Below, piece after piece: positions 17,856 through 27,443 of a DNA stretch of 64,000 nucleotides (the stretch's first letter is position 1; each line of letters begins with the position of its first letter). The stretch covers positions 620,001 through 684,000 of the forward strand of contig JANQPF010000005.1 of NCBI GenBank assembly GCA_028285415.1, read 5' to 3'. Below the pieces are notes generated by a model that had not been told where the DNA came from, did no database searches, and was given only the letters and a program-made list of their open reading frames with translations. Position numbers and translations under genes: made by a program. The DNA comes from Pseudomonadales bacterium. Lineage in GTDB: Bacteria > Pseudomonadota > Gammaproteobacteria > Pseudomonadales > Azotimanducaceae.

Positions 17856-18191
17856 GTGAAAAAACTGATTGTAGCAACCGTTAGCATCGCTTTGTTCGGC
17901 CTGGGCGGCACCGCTGTCGCCAACGATGAGTACGTACTGACGTATTCAGCCAATGAGCTCAGCACCTTCAACGGCGTCCAGGACGTGCATGCACGTATCG
18001 TCAAGACCGCCAAGCAATACTGCCCCACCTATTCTCAAATCCGCTCACACAATGATGTGAAGACTTGTGTGGACGGCGTTGTTGCAGATCTGGTGGAGAA
18101 AGTCGATCACCCCCAGCTGAGCGGCTATCACGCCGGTGAGGAATGGGTGCGCATCGCCGAAGCCGCACAGCGTGCGGGAGACCGCGGCTAA
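17856..18191 (+). CDS. UrcA family secreted protein
   Basis: 111 residues beginning VKKLIVATVSIALFGLGGTAVAND, a clear Sec signal peptide with cleavage after AVA. The mature part has a beta strand and helix pattern with two Cys (AKQYC, VKTC) and V-x-AR-I-V-K-TAKQYC that fits the UrcA family, small periplasmic proteins common in sphingomonads, xanthomonads and related gammaproteobacteria. Their function is unknown. GTG 17856 was chosen because AGGAG lies about 8 bases upstream and an earlier start would bury the signal peptide. A strong terminator follows. Confidence 0.8.
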   Translation: MKKLIVATVSIALFGLGGTAVANDEYVLTYSANELSTFNGVQDVHARIVKTAKQYCPTYSQIRSHNDVKTCVDGVVADLVEKVDHPQLSGYHAGEEWVRIAEAAQRAGDRG

Positions 18192-18225
18192 CCGCAGATC
18201 GCAAACACGTAACGATTATCCCTTT

Positions 18226-18279
18226 AAGCCCGGATCGTTAGGCGCCGACCCCAACCGGCGTCTGATCCGGGCTTTTTTT
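18226..18279 (+). terminator. Rho-independent terminator after the UrcA gene
   Basis: AAGCCCGGATC (18226-18236) pairs with GATCCGGGCTT (18264-18274), with an inner GCCG/CGGC stem, followed by a run of seven T (18273-18279). Confidence 0.92.
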
Positions 18280-18363
18280 GCCTGCCTTTCCACCCACGTC
18301 ACTACCGGTTGTCCGGGACCAGCAACTTCTCCACCATATCCTTCACAAGTAAGGAGGAAGTCG

Positions 18364-19422
18364 GTGAAAGCTGCACGATTGAACGCGCCAGGAGAACCAC
18401 TGGTCATCGAAGAAATCCCCGTCCCGGCCGTACACCCGGACGGTGTTGTCGTCAGAGTGCTGAGCTCCCACATGATGTCGTATACCGATGAAGTCTTCAG
18501 CGGGGGCGAAGGTCGCCTGCCGACGCCGACACCCTACACGCCCGGATTGTCCGCTGTGGGATTGGTGGAAGAGGTGGGGGACGACGTCATCGGGCTTGCC
18601 AAGGGAGACTTCGTTTTTTGTAATCCGCACGTGGTGGACGCGGCCCCGGACCGTGATCCCGAAATGATCCTCATCGGCTGGTTCGGGCTGACACCCGGAG
18701 CGGGTCCGCTCCTGGACAAATGGAAGAACGGCTCCTTTGCCGAGTTCGCTGGTTATCCGGCGACGTGCGTAACTCGAATTGACCCGTCATTGAAAGACCG
18801 ACACGCTGCGTTGGCCCACCTCAACATTCTGACGGTTGCCTACGGCGCCTTGCAGAAAGGCGGCTGGCAGCCGGGCTGTAGCCTGGTCGTGAATGGCGTT
18901 ACCGGCAACATCGGCGCGAGCACCGCGTTGCTTGCGCTTGCCCTGGGCGCGCGGAAAGTGGTTGGACTCGGACGCGATCGAGAGGTGCTGGCGCAGTTAG
19001 CGCGAATCGATCCCAGGATCGAGTGCGTGGCGCTGTCGGGAGACACCGGCACGGATCTGGAAGCGCTGCTACAGATGGAGCCTCGGGCGGATCTCTGTGT
19101 CGACGCATCCGCCGCGCCGGACTCGTCGTCGACGGAAGTTGCCCTCGGCGGCCTGAAGTACGGAGGATGTGCCGTGTGGGTAGGTGGCGTCGGCACCTCG
19201 ATACCGGTGTCGTATGCCAGTGTTCTGATCAGGGAGCTGAAGATTGTGGGTTCTTACATGTACGATACCGATTGTCCCCTGCAGTTGGTTCGCATGATCG
19301 AATCCGGAGTTCTGGATCTGAGTCTTATTGACACTCACGCTTATCCGCTGGAAAAAATCAACGACGCCATCAGCCAGGCTCCGCATTGCAAAGGAATCTC
19401 CTCGGTGGTGATCCAGCCCTGA
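18364..19422 (+). CDS. Zinc-independent MDR-family oxidoreductase
   Basis: A 352-residue medium-chain dehydrogenase/reductase. The GroES-like catalytic domain includes YTPGLSAVGLVEEVGDDV, and the Rossmann domain has VNGVTGNIGASTALLALALGA for NAD(P). The Cys and His ligands of the catalytic zinc are not seen where expected (LSSHMMSYTDEVF), so it is probably a quinone-reductase-like or other zinc-free member. I chose GTG 18364 because AAGGAGG precedes it by 6 bases. A longer frame to 18136 would run through the terminator and the UrcA gene. Confidence 0.87.
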   Translation: MKAARLNAPGEPLVIEEIPVPAVHPDGVVVRVLSSHMMSYTDEVFSGGEGRLPTPTPYTPGLSAVGLVEEVGDDVIGLAKGDFVFCNPHVVDAAPDRDPEMILIGWFGLTPGAGPLLDKWKNGSFAEFAGYPATCVTRIDPSLKDRHAALAHLNILTVAYGALQKGGWQPGCSLVVNGVTGNIGASTALLALALGARKVVGLGRDREVLAQLARIDPRIECVALSGDTGTDLEALLQMEPRADLCVDASAAPDSSSTEVALGGLKYGGCAVWVGGVGTSIPVSYASVLIRELKIVGSYMYDTDCPLQLVRMIESGVLDLSLIDTHAYPLEKINDAISQAPHCKGISSVVIQP

Positions 19423-19452
19423 GCGGCGGTCTTCGATGCCTGGCCCGATGTC

Positions 19453-20520
19453 ATGTCATTGGTGAAAAAGCTCTGTCTGAGTCTCGCTTCGCTGCTGGGC
19501 GTTCTTGGCTTCCTGACCGGTGCCGTCTGGTTATCCATCGCTGAAGAACAGATTGAGTTTCGCAGCGGTGATCTACTGTTGCGGGGCACGTTACTTGTAC
19601 CGCGCAGGATCGATCCGACACCCGGCGTCGTGCTGGTGCATGGTTCCGGCGAGGTGACGCGCAAATCAATGATGGCGTACGCATGGTTGTTTGCCTTGAA
19701 AGGTCATGCCGCGCTTGCGTATGACAAACGCGGTCTGGGCGCTTCTGAAGGGCTTCCTCATGAGTGGCGCGAGTTCAGCTTCGAACATCTCGCAGCAGAT
19801 GCTGCGGCCGCCTATCGATTGCTGCAGGCTCGCCGCGAAATCGATGCCCGAAGGGTGGGCTTCTTTGCAGCCAGCCAGGGCGGCTGGGTCGTCTCGCTGG
19901 TAGCCGACCAGGTGGAAGCGCCGGACTTTATTGTCATGGCGTCGGTGTCTCTGTCCACCGTAGCGGAAGATCGCCTGTTCGGCCGCGAAGCCCAGGTGCG
20001 ACATGCAGGTTTCGAAGAAGCCGCGGCTGGCGAAGCTCTGCGACTGCTCCGCGCGGATCACGGCGTTACCAGAACAAACTCGGGTTATCGGGAATTCATC
20101 GAGATCTGGAATGAATACGATGATCGTGCCTGGTTTGAAGAAGTTTACGCAGGTGCTGATCCGGAGCCGCTCAATTCTGACCACCGGCAGTGGGAACGGA
20201 CGATACTGGATTTCGATCCGCAGCCGCTGTTGAACCTTATTGGCGCGCCAGTGCTCTGGGTGTTTGGGGACCCACGGCTGGATCGGTTTTCTCCAGTTGC
20301 GCTCAGCATGAGTCGGGTATCCGCGGCACAATCGGCGGGTGCCTGTTACCAGCTCATTCAGGTTGATGGTGTCGGGCACACGTTGGAGCCCGAGGATTCC
20401 GGCGGCTTGTTTGCGCGCTTGAAGGTGCGGGTGCCCCTGGTTCTGGGTATTTACTCATGGCTCGACGATCTGGATCTGCCGGATGCCTGCGGTGCAGGCG
20501 CGCATTTAAATAGGCCTTAG
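19453..20520 (+). CDS. Membrane-anchored or exported alpha/beta hydrolase
   Basis: 355 residues. An N-terminal hydrophobic segment (LCLSLASLLGVLGFLTGAVWL) suggests export or anchoring. The fold has HGSGEV for the oxyanion region, nucleophile Ser in FAASQGG, an Asp in GDPRLD and a His in GVGHTL. The family includes esterases, peptidases and thioesterases, and the substrate is not evident. It starts 30 bases after the MDR gene and may be co-transcribed with it. Confidence 0.82.
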   Translation: MSLVKKLCLSLASLLGVLGFLTGAVWLSIAEEQIEFRSGDLLLRGTLLVPRRIDPTPGVVLVHGSGEVTRKSMMAYAWLFALKGHAALAYDKRGLGASEGLPHEWREFSFEHLAADAAAAYRLLQARREIDARRVGFFAASQGGWVVSLVADQVEAPDFIVMASVSLSTVAEDRLFGREAQVRHAGFEEAAAGEALRLLRADHGVTRTNSGYREFIEIWNEYDDRAWFEEVYAGADPEPLNSDHRQWERTILDFDPQPLLNLIGAPVLWVFGDPRLDRFSPVALSMSRVSAAQSAGACYQLIQVDGVGHTLEPEDSGGLFARLKVRVPLVLGIYSWLDDLDLPDACGAGAHLNRP

Positions 20521-20577
20521 CCCGATCGTCGCACGGTCGGTCTGGCCTCTATTTCACTCGACAACCAACCGTGAGTT

Positions 20578-21135
20578 TCAAAACAGTCGAAAGCGGGGTC
20601 TTCCGCTCGTCCGGGTTCCGGAGAAACGGCTCTCCCGACGCCGTCGCATGCGCGCGTGCAGCTCACGCCGTTTGATTGCCAGGTACTCCTCTCGCGAGAG
20701 GTTGGGGTTGCGGCTGCGGGCGCGCTCTCGATAGCGGCAGAAATCGAGAAACGCGTCGATCTCCGGGCGCAGTTCTTTGACCACAAGCTCAATCATGATG
20801 GCGTCGTCGACGTAGCCGAGTACCGGTACCTCGTCGGGAATCAGATCGTCGGGCTCGCTCAGGTAGACGAGCGCGGCGAGCACGTTCCTGCGTTCAGCCG
20901 GGGGCAGGTCCCACTCGTCGTCGCGCAGCATCTCGACAAGCACGCCCACCCGGTTGACGCGTTCCTCGACAAAGTTCGGCAGACGGGTGCGCTTGGCTTC
21001 GAGTATGTGCGCGTCGGCGGCCTGCAGCACGTCCCGATCTGCCATCGCGGCAGCACGGGTCTGCGCCTTCTGCATGTTTGTGCGGAAATACGACAGGTCC
21101 TCGTCTTCCAGTTCGAACGTCACCCTCAATGGCAT
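20578..21135 (-). CDS. DUF1232 (YkvA-type) protein
   Basis: 185 residues with the DUF1232 core LVYLSEPDDLIPDEVPVLGYVDDAIMI, the hallmark DLIPD-x5-GxxDD seen in YkvA proteins. The N-terminal part is a charged helical region and the C-terminal tail is very Arg-rich (MRRRRESRFSG), perhaps for nucleic acid or membrane contact. Function is unknown; many relatives are membrane-associated. ATG 21135 (MPLRVTFELED) with GGAGAG upstream is preferred over an earlier start at 21180. Confidence 0.8.
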   Translation of the reverse strand: MPLRVTFELEDEDLSYFRTNMQKAQTRAAAMADRDVLQAADAHILEAKRTRLPNFVEERVNRVGVLVEMLRDDEWDLPPAERRNVLAALVYLSEPDDLIPDEVPVLGYVDDAIMIELVVKELRPEIDAFLDFCRYRERARSRNPNLSREEYLAIKRRELHARMRRRRESRFSGTRTSGRPRFRLF

Positions 21136-21312
21136 CTTGTCTCTCCGTTGTGTCAGATGGGATGCCCCGCAGCGGACCACGTGCTGACGACCAGGGTCTG
21201 ACCGTTGAATATATAGAGCGGCCGGTGGACAGTCACTCGGACGGACCTTGGAGGAGACACCGCCATGCCACGGGCGTATTCTCTCCTCAACATAGACAGG
21301 GAGAGCAGGCAG

Positions 21313-21717
21313 ATGAGTAACCTCACGGGTTTTGGCGCTTACGCCGCCGACTTTGAAACGAGTCTGCTGGATGACGACTGGAGTCGGCTCGAACAGTACT
21401 TTGCGCCGGATGCGTCATATCGTCCCGGCGATGGGAGCGAAGCCAATGGCCGCGACGCGGTTCTCGAGGCACTGAAGCACAGCGTCAACGCGTTGGAACG
21501 AAAGAGCGATTCTCGTGGTCTCGTGGGGGAGCCTGAGGTCACCGAATCCGGCGACACGATTACGCTGAAGTTCTCGCTCAAGTACACGAAGGCAGGCATG
21601 CCCGACCTCATTCTCTCCGGATACGAGACGGTTCAGTACGCCGATGGCGTCATCGTGAAGATGGAGGACGTCTTCGATGATCCCGCGGGGATGGTCGCTT
21701 GGAGAAACAGTCTCTAG
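21313..21717 (+). CDS. SnoaL-like / NTF2-fold protein
   Basis: 134 residues with the cone-shaped NTF2-like pattern: a helix that begins GFGAYAADFETSLLDDDW, then FAPDASYRPGDGS, a GRDAVLEAL helix and a curved beta sheet (TLKFSLKYTK, LILSGYETVQY). Such proteins act as small isomerases, dehydratases or ligand-binding proteins. ATG 21313 is chosen because GGGAGAGC precedes it. The earlier in-frame ATG at 21265 adds 16 residues of unclear value. Confidence 0.82.
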   Translation: MSNLTGFGAYAADFETSLLDDDWSRLEQYFAPDASYRPGDGSEANGRDAVLEALKHSVNALERKSDSRGLVGEPEVTESGDTITLKFSLKYTKAGMPDLILSGYETVQYADGVIVKMEDVFDDPAGMVAWRNSL

Positions 21718-21830
21718 ATACCGTGTGTGTTAAGTGACCTGACGGTTCTTTCCAGCCGCTTTTTTGCAATTTTGTATCATCCGCACTAATGTCGGTTCCG
21801 CGCCCATGGATAGGATGTCCGGGAGAGAAA

Positions 21831-22160
21831 GTGCGTAGAGCGACTGACACCGAAGAGTGCAAAGTCTTTCAGACGGACCGTTTCTTCAAAAGCAACGGCA
21901 TGTGGTACTTTGCAACCAGGGAAGGGATTGATTTCGGTCCGTTTACCATCCGCCCGGATGGGGAGAAAGCGGTGCGACGTTACATCGAAACTCAGCACAC
22001 CATGCGCCGTCTGCGCGGACGCGACCCCAACATTACGGAAGAGAATCAGTGGGACGAGCAGGGTGTTGCGAGTGCTGCGAAAGTGGTTTCCGATTGGCGC
22101 TTCGATCGCACGCTCAGGCCGAACAGCCAGTACGCCGATCGCACGGACAAGCATAAGTAG
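21831..22160 (+). CDS. Small conserved protein, DUF6316-like
   Basis: About 109 residues. The segment CKVFQTDRFFKSNGMWYFATREGIDFGPF resembles a small gammaproteobacterial family (DUF6316) marked by an RFF...WYF-TREG-x3-GPF motif that also recalls GYF-type beta modules. The rest is polar and helical. The GTG at 21831 has a good GGGAG 5 bases before it, while the earlier ATG at 21789 has none. Function unknown. Confidence 0.6.
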   Translation: MRRATDTEECKVFQTDRFFKSNGMWYFATREGIDFGPFTIRPDGEKAVRRYIETQHTMRRLRGRDPNITEENQWDEQGVASAAKVVSDWRFDRTLRPNSQYADRTDKHK

Positions 22161-22179
22161 GCAAATCCGGTCAGGTGAG

Positions 22180-24480
22180 TCACAGCCGCCAGGCGTACGA
22201 TAGTTTGATGAAGAAACTGTCTCCGGTCCGGCGTAAGCCGGAAAACTGATCGTTGCCAACCCCGTCTGACGCATAGCCCGCGAAGAACACGGTGCGTGGA
22301 TTTACCTGGTAGGTATACAACAACTGTGTGTCATAAGACTCCACACGACGTTCCTGCTCGCTATCAAAGCGCTCAGGGTTACGCTCTGTGTTGCGATAGA
22401 TGAGCGACAACCGCAACGAGTTTTTCAGATCGAATTCGTAACCAACGCGAAAATCCGTGAGATGCGCCGTCAGGATGCGGCCTTGCCGGACGTCGAGCGT
22501 CTGGTAGGTATGCCGCAGGCGCAGCAGGACATGCTTGTTCAGATTGTATTCCACGCGCTGCTCAATCCGCAGCTCGTCCGCGGCGCGTACGTCGCTGACG
22601 TCGATCTGATCGCCAAAGCGGACGTTTGTTGCGAGAAACAAGCCGTGTGCGGGCCGGGTTCTGAGACTGACAGTGGTGTTCGCCAGATCGAACCGCTCAC
22701 CTGAAAACACCCGTTCCTGGTCGAAATAGTTGATGGTGAGCCAGGTGTCCCTCGGCAGATTCAAATTGCCAAACACACCACCGCCGCGCCACTGGAACGC
22801 GCCGCCGTCTGCCAGGCTCGTGTCCCAGTGCTGCACGCCCAGGTTGGCGAATCTGATCCTGCGACCCGGTCCGCCGCGGTAAAAACGGCCGAACAAGCCG
22901 CCGTTCTGCTGGAAGTCGCGCACGTTCAGAAATCCAAGATCGGCGCTGAAATCGGAGCCCACTTCCTGATGCTGCAGGGTCCAGAACCAGTGGCGGCTGT
23001 TGTGACGATATTGCAGCCGAACGGCGGCATCGTCGGTGCGTTCCTCCAACCCGTTGTCCGCAACGAGCTGAGCGGGGTTCTTGGACCAGCTGCGCGACAT
23101 CTGGGCCGTCAGTCGATCGTTTTTGGTCAGGCGGTAGTCCCCGTCTATGCTGATCACACCGTTCCGATAGTCGTCACCTGCCCGATGGGTTGCGCTGATA
23201 CCGACGAGCGAGCCACCCTCGAGATCGCGGCGATAGCGCAGCGCGGTGGCCTGATGGGCGGAGTCGATTTGTGTTGTCGTCGATCCTTCCGGTCCGCCCA
23301 GCAGGAACGTTGTCAGCCTGTCGCGGGAGGTCATGAGGCCGTAGACGTTTTTTCCAGCTTTACCCGAAAATTTTGCGCCGTAGACAGGGTCGACAATGTT
23401 GCGCGTGTTCACCAGATTGATCGGCGTGGCAAAGAGATCTGCGCCTTCGAGAAAGAACGGCCGGCGCTCCGGGAAGAAGAGGACAAAACTCGAGTTCACC
23501 GCGGATTGAGCAATGTCGGCTTCGACGTTGGAAAAGTCCGGATTGATCGCCGCGTTCAACGTGAGCCCCTGGGTGATGCCCCAGGAAAAGTCGTCGATCC
23601 CGATCTCGACGTCGTTCGATCTTTCTGTGTCCCGTACGCCCGTGACGGGACGTTCGCGAACAATGTCGCCGGTCACCGTCGGGATCACCTGCAGATCGCG
23701 ACCGGGCTTGATGCCTCGCAAGCCGCGGGCGGGCTTGAACTCGCACAGCCAGCAGCTGCTGCCTCGATTGATCGGATAGGACATGTCCTGGAAACGGTCG
23801 CCGCCCCAATGGGTGCGGGAAAGCAGTACTTTCCACTGCTGCTCGCCGGGACGCAGCGAAAAGGGCAGCTCGGTGAGTGGGATGGCAAATTCGACGACGT
23901 AGCCGTTGTCGTTGATCCGCCCCGCGGTGTCGAAGATGGCGTCGAAAGAGAAGTCCTCACCCCGCTGCGGCTCTATGACCGCATCAGCCTGGACACCAAG
24001 CGGGTTTGCCAGGAACTGAAATGCGCGCGTGCCGTCACCCGAGGTATCGATGGCTATGGCCACGTAGTCATCGTTGAATAGTGAATCGCGCTTTCCCAGG
24101 TGAGCACGGATTCCACCGGGGCGATCGGTGCGCGCATCAAAAGCGACGAAAAGCGTCTTGCCGTCGTCCATGATGTAGGCGGTGGTGGAAAACTTCGCGG
24201 GAACGTTGGCGATCGGATTGACCTGCCAGGATACCGGCACGCGGGATGCGTCCTGCCATGCGGGGTCGTTCAACCGGCCGTCGATCTCAACGGCCTGCGC
24301 CGTGCGGCCAATGTCGATGATCGGAGCACCGTATACCGCCATGGCCGCCTCAAATCGGGCCTGGTCGTCTGCGATCGACTCGAGCTCGAGAGGCTCACCG
24401 ATCGCGCCGCACGCCCACATGGCCATCGAAGCCATGCACGCGACCCCCGTTCCTTTCCTGAGCAACGTCCTTCCCTGCAA
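22180..24480 (-). CDS. DUF5916 outer-membrane protein with CBM9-like N-terminal domain
   Basis: 766 residues. After a signal sequence comes a carbohydrate-binding family 9-like domain (EIDGRLNDPAWQDA, ..VAFDARTDRPGG, DEYVAI-like NDDYVAIAID, EFAIPLTELPF). Next is the DUF5916 barrel region with NPDFSNVEADIAQ and FPERRPFFLEGADLF, the most conserved DUF5916 motif, and the protein ends in alternating beta strands with terminal aromatic FFIKLSYAWRL, as for outer-membrane barrels. The role is unknown, perhaps a surface receptor or hydrolase for glycans. Start TTG 24480 has GGAG 7 bases upstream. TTG 24465 or ATG 24435 are alternatives. Confidence 0.88.
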   Translation of the reverse strand: MQGRTLLRKGTGVACMASMAMWACGAIGEPLELESIADDQARFEAAMAVYGAPIIDIGRTAQAVEIDGRLNDPAWQDASRVPVSWQVNPIANVPAKFSTTAYIMDDGKTLFVAFDARTDRPGGIRAHLGKRDSLFNDDYVAIAIDTSGDGTRAFQFLANPLGVQADAVIEPQRGEDFSFDAIFDTAGRINDNGYVVEFAIPLTELPFSLRPGEQQWKVLLSRTHWGGDRFQDMSYPINRGSSCWLCEFKPARGLRGIKPGRDLQVIPTVTGDIVRERPVTGVRDTERSNDVEIGIDDFSWGITQGLTLNAAINPDFSNVEADIAQSAVNSSFVLFFPERRPFFLEGADLFATPINLVNTRNIVDPVYGAKFSGKAGKNVYGLMTSRDRLTTFLLGGPEGSTTTQIDSAHQATALRYRRDLEGGSLVGISATHRAGDDYRNGVISIDGDYRLTKNDRLTAQMSRSWSKNPAQLVADNGLEERTDDAAVRLQYRHNSRHWFWTLQHQEVGSDFSADLGFLNVRDFQQNGGLFGRFYRGGPGRRIRFANLGVQHWDTSLADGGAFQWRGGGVFGNLNLPRDTWLTINYFDQERVFSGERFDLANTTVSLRTRPAHGLFLATNVRFGDQIDVSDVRAADELRIEQRVEYNLNKHVLLRLRHTYQTLDVRQGRILTAHLTDFRVGYEFDLKNSLRLSLIYRNTERNPERFDSEQERRVESYDTQLLYTYQVNPRTVFFAGYASDGVGNDQFSGLRRTGDSFFIKLSYAWRL

Positions 24481-24695
24481 GAAGGCTCTCCGCCGACACG
24501 GTGATGCTACTTTTTTAGCAGGTTGATTGCTATGACATTTTGGTCAGCCGATCTCGCCGGTATGTCGTCACCGTTGTCTTGTTAGCTTGCTAGAACGTCT
24601 AGATGAGGGCATGCTTTTTGACGCTCGCTCGTTCCGCGTCGGGTGCAACACAAGTTGATCGAGCTCGAGTGAACCTACGTGAAGGAGATGCTGGC

Positions 24696-25250
24696 ATGTC
24701 GCTCTTCGAATTCCTGATGATCCTTCTTTCCATTATCGTGGGCCTGGGGATTTCCGAGCTGCTCACGGGATTCGCGCGCATTCTCCGGGACGGACGGATG
24801 CGGGAGTTCTGTCTACCCCATGCCACCCTATGGTTGACGCTACTGGTTGCGCTGCTGCAGATCTTCTGGGAAAGCTGGTCACTTGGCGAGCTCGACCGCT
24901 GGACGTTTCCGGCGATGCTTTTGATGTTCGGCGGTCCCGCCCTGCTATACCTCGTGTCGCATCTGGCGCTGCCGGAGGATCCTGAGGTGCCGCTGGCCGC
25001 TTACTACTACAGTCGCGTGAGACCCATCTACGGCCTGCTGGCGTTGACCGCCGTAGTGGGAGTGTTGTTCCGGCCGTTGGCGTTCGATTATCCGCTGCTC
25101 GTGGTCGACAACGCCTCTTCGTTTCCGATCATTGCAGCGCTTGTGCTGCTCGCTTGGAAGCCCGCTCCGTTACTGCATCGGATTTTGGTGCCCATCTGCT
25201 TCGTGGCGGTTGTACTCGATACGCTGACGATCAGCTACTCGATCGGTTAG
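24696..25250 (+). CDS. Five-helix membrane protein, unknown function
   Basis: 184 residues and strongly hydrophobic, with about five transmembrane helices, beginning SLFEFLMILLSIIVGLGISELLTGFARIL. That start with a conserved GLGISELL turn is common in uncharacterised membrane proteins of this size. ATG 24696 follows AAGGAG closely. A longer frame back to 24603 lacks a ribosome binding site and adds non-hydrophobic residues. It is divergent from the DUF5916 gene with 215 bases between. Confidence 0.75.
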   Translation: MSLFEFLMILLSIIVGLGISELLTGFARILRDGRMREFCLPHATLWLTLLVALLQIFWESWSLGELDRWTFPAMLLMFGGPALLYLVSHLALPEDPEVPLAAYYYSRVRPIYGLLALTAVVGVLFRPLAFDYPLLVVDNASSFPIIAALVLLAWKPAPLLHRILVPICFVAVVLDTLTISYSIG

Positions 25251-25272
25251 GCGCGTTTCGATGGAAATGGGG

Positions 25273-26172
25273 CTACAGCTGCTCCGCTTCCGAGAAATCG
25301 ATGGCATCCGCACCTTCCGTCGAGGCAACCGATGCCCCTTTCGTGGGCATTCTGCCCAGCGCAACCTCGGGCGGCAGGATGTCGCTGACGTCCGCGGGCG
25401 TTTCAGGATCGCTGTAGTAGCCGAGCGCATAGGTGCCCTGGGTATAGCCCAGAAGATCCTGTAGCTCTTCCGGTAAGTCTCTGGCGATGTGCGGCGGACA
25501 GGAGAGATACTGGTTCTCCTCCTGGCGCAGCCAGCCCAGGGTATAGGTCAGGTTGAGACCCAGACGCGCCGCGTCAGACTGATTCTCACCGCCGCTGTGC
25601 AGCACGCTGCCGGTATAGAGAAACACGGACCCCGCGGTCATTTCAGCCTGCTCAATCTGCTCAGGATCGGCGCGCTGGTCCCAGTCCCACTTGTGGCTGC
25701 CCGGGACCAGACGCGTGGCGCCGTTCTCCCGGGTGAAGTCGGTCAATGCCCAGATCGTGTTGAACTGGGGCTCAATTTCCCGCGGGATGTGCTTACCCCA
25801 CGCCAGGCGATCGCGGTGCAGCGCCTGCGCGGGATTGCCTGGGTTGATGTAGATGGTCTGGGTGAGATGCAGAATGATTTTGTCGGTGAATGGCTGCAGA
25901 AATGCGCGCGCGGCGCCAAGGACGCTTTCGTTCAGGATGAGGTCACGACACGTTGGCGTACGCGCCACGAGGGCTCCGGTGCGCTGTGTTTTGCGGCCCG
26001 TAAAGTCGTCTTTCCCCATCGGCGTGCGATCGATGTACGGCATGACTTCATCCCTCATGCGTGCCACAGTATCGGCGTCGATCAGGTTGGCGATGACAAC
26101 CGCGCCATCGCGCTCCATGGCGGCGAGGATCTCTTGCGTTGTGGCGTCTGCGTTCAGCGTCTGTAGCGGCAT
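25273..26172 (-). CDS. Phytanoyl-CoA dioxygenase (PhyH) family protein
   Basis: 299 residues of a Fe(II)/2-oxoglutarate dioxygenase. Metal ligands are visible as His-x-Asp in ALHRDRLAW and a distal His in LHSGGENQSD, with an Arg for 2-oxoglutarate in ARLGL. The region TRLVPGSHKWDW is the classic PhyH strand. Relatives hydroxylate branched acyl-CoAs or other small molecules. The start at ATG 26172 (MPLQTLN) is preferred because GGGGAGATG precedes it; a longer frame to 26328 runs into the divergent MFS gene. Confidence 0.9.
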   Translation of the reverse strand: MPLQTLNADATTQEILAAMERDGAVVIANLIDADTVARMRDEVMPYIDRTPMGKDDFTGRKTQRTGALVARTPTCRDLILNESVLGAARAFLQPFTDKIILHLTQTIYINPGNPAQALHRDRLAWGKHIPREIEPQFNTIWALTDFTRENGATRLVPGSHKWDWDQRADPEQIEQAEMTAGSVFLYTGSVLHSGGENQSDAARLGLNLTYTLGWLRQEENQYLSCPPHIARDLPEELQDLLGYTQGTYALGYYSDPETPADVSDILPPEVALGRMPTKGASVASTEGADAIDFSEAEQL

Positions 26173-26207
26173 TGGCCCATCTCCCCGAAAGATGTGATCA
26201 GAAAGTA

Positions 26208-27443
26208 GTGACTCTGGAATCAAAAGGCAACCGGGCGGCGGGTATTCCCGACGCCGCGCGCTGGTGGCTGCTGGCCGGCCTCTGGCTGCTCTATGCCTGC
26301 TTTGGCCTGGTGGTGGTGAGCGTCGCACCCATGGTGCTGCGTATCGAGGAGAGTCTGTCGATATCTCATGCGCAGATGGGCAGCGTCATGGGCGCCTGGC
26401 AGCTTGTTTATATTTTCTCCGCCATTCCCTGTGGCGTGCTGCTGGACAAGCTCGGTGGGAAATGGTCGCTCTTCATCGGTGGCCTCCTGATTGCCGTGTC
26501 GGGGCTGGGACGCGCCTACGCAACCGACTACTGGTCTTTCCTTCTGGTGGTGATGCTGTTCGGGCTGGGCGGGCCCATCATTTCGTCCGGCGCACCCAAA
26601 GTTGTGACGGAGCTTTTCAGCGGCAGCAAGCGCGGGCTTGCCATGGGCATCTACATGACCGGTCCGGCGTTTGGCGGGGTGGTCTGCCTGACCCAGACGA
26701 ACGCCGTTCTACTGCCGTTGTTCGACATGGACTGGCGCAGCGTCATGACGCTCTGGGGTGTGTGCTGCGTGGTCAGCGCCGTACTGTGGCTTGGACTTGC
26801 CAGCCTGTTTGGCCTGGGCCGCTCCGCGGCATCGTCAACCGCGCCACAGGTGCCGCAGCTGCAGGTCATGCGTGAGCTCATGGCAACTCCCGCAGTCAGG
26901 GTTGTGCTCGTGATGAGTGTTGGCGTTTTTCTGTATAACCACGGTCTCAACAACTGGCTGCCGCAGCTCCTGCAGGACGGTGGTAAGAGCGCCGCTGCCG
27001 CGGGCTACTGGGCCGCGTTGCCAACCGTGGTCGGCATGCTGGGTTCGCTCCTGATACCGCGGCTGGCGACGCCGGAACGGCGGTTCAACATTCTCATGCT
27101 GCTCTGCGCCGCCGCCATGTTCGCCACTCTGCTCATCCAGCTCGGAGACACGATGTCCCTCACGACGGGGCTCATCCTGCAGGGTATTGCGCGTTCGAGT
27201 CTCATGACGGTGCTCATTCTCACGCTGGTGGAATTGCCTGGAATCGGCGAGCAGCGCGCGGGGGTTGCGAGCGGCATGTTCTTCTCAGCCGCAGAAGTAG
27301 GTGGGGTGCTCGGCCCGCTGGGTATTGGTGTCGTCTATCAGACGACCGGAAATTTCGACAGCGCGCTCTGGTCCTTGAGCGCGCTTGCCTTGCTCATGAT
27401 CGCCGGCGCCGCCTACCTCGGCAGAGCGGCTACAAAAGCTTGA
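26208..27443 (+). CDS. MFS transporter, CynX/NNP-like
   Basis: About 411 residues with 12 transmembrane helices. The first helix is WWLLAGLWLLYACFGLVVVSVAPMV and the loop 2-3 motif is CGVLLDKLGGKW. The layout resembles CynX/NarK-related small-solute carriers, but the substrate cannot be read. I chose GTG 26208 because a start at 26139 would overlap the divergent dioxygenase gene. The last 14 bases overlap the convergent reductase gene. Confidence 0.85.
   Translation: MTLESKGNRAAGIPDAARWWLLAGLWLLYACFGLVVVSVAPMVLRIEESLSISHAQMGSVMGAWQLVYIFSAIPCGVLLDKLGGKWSLFIGGLLIAVSGLGRAYATDYWSFLLVVMLFGLGGPIISSGAPKVVTELFSGSKRGLAMGIYMTGPAFGGVVCLTQTNAVLLPLFDMDWRSVMTLWGVCCVVSAVLWLGLASLFGLGRSAASSTAPQVPQLQVMRELMATPAVRVVLVMSVGVFLYNHGLNNWLPQLLQDGGKSAAAAGYWAALPTVVGMLGSLLIPRLATPERRFNILMLLCAAAMFATLLIQLGDTMSLTTGLILQGIARSSLMTVLILTLVELPGIGEQRAGVASGMFFSAAEVGGVLGPLGIGVVYQTTGNFDSALWSLSALALLMIAGAAYLGRAATKA

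Noticed and set aside
18136-18363. Longer N-terminus for the MDR oxidoreductase
   Set aside because: It would read through the UrcA gene and a strong terminator; AAGGAGG before GTG 18364 decides the start.
22828-24081. Plus-strand frame of 417 codons
   Set aside because: Opposite the DUF5916 gene; no domain pattern.
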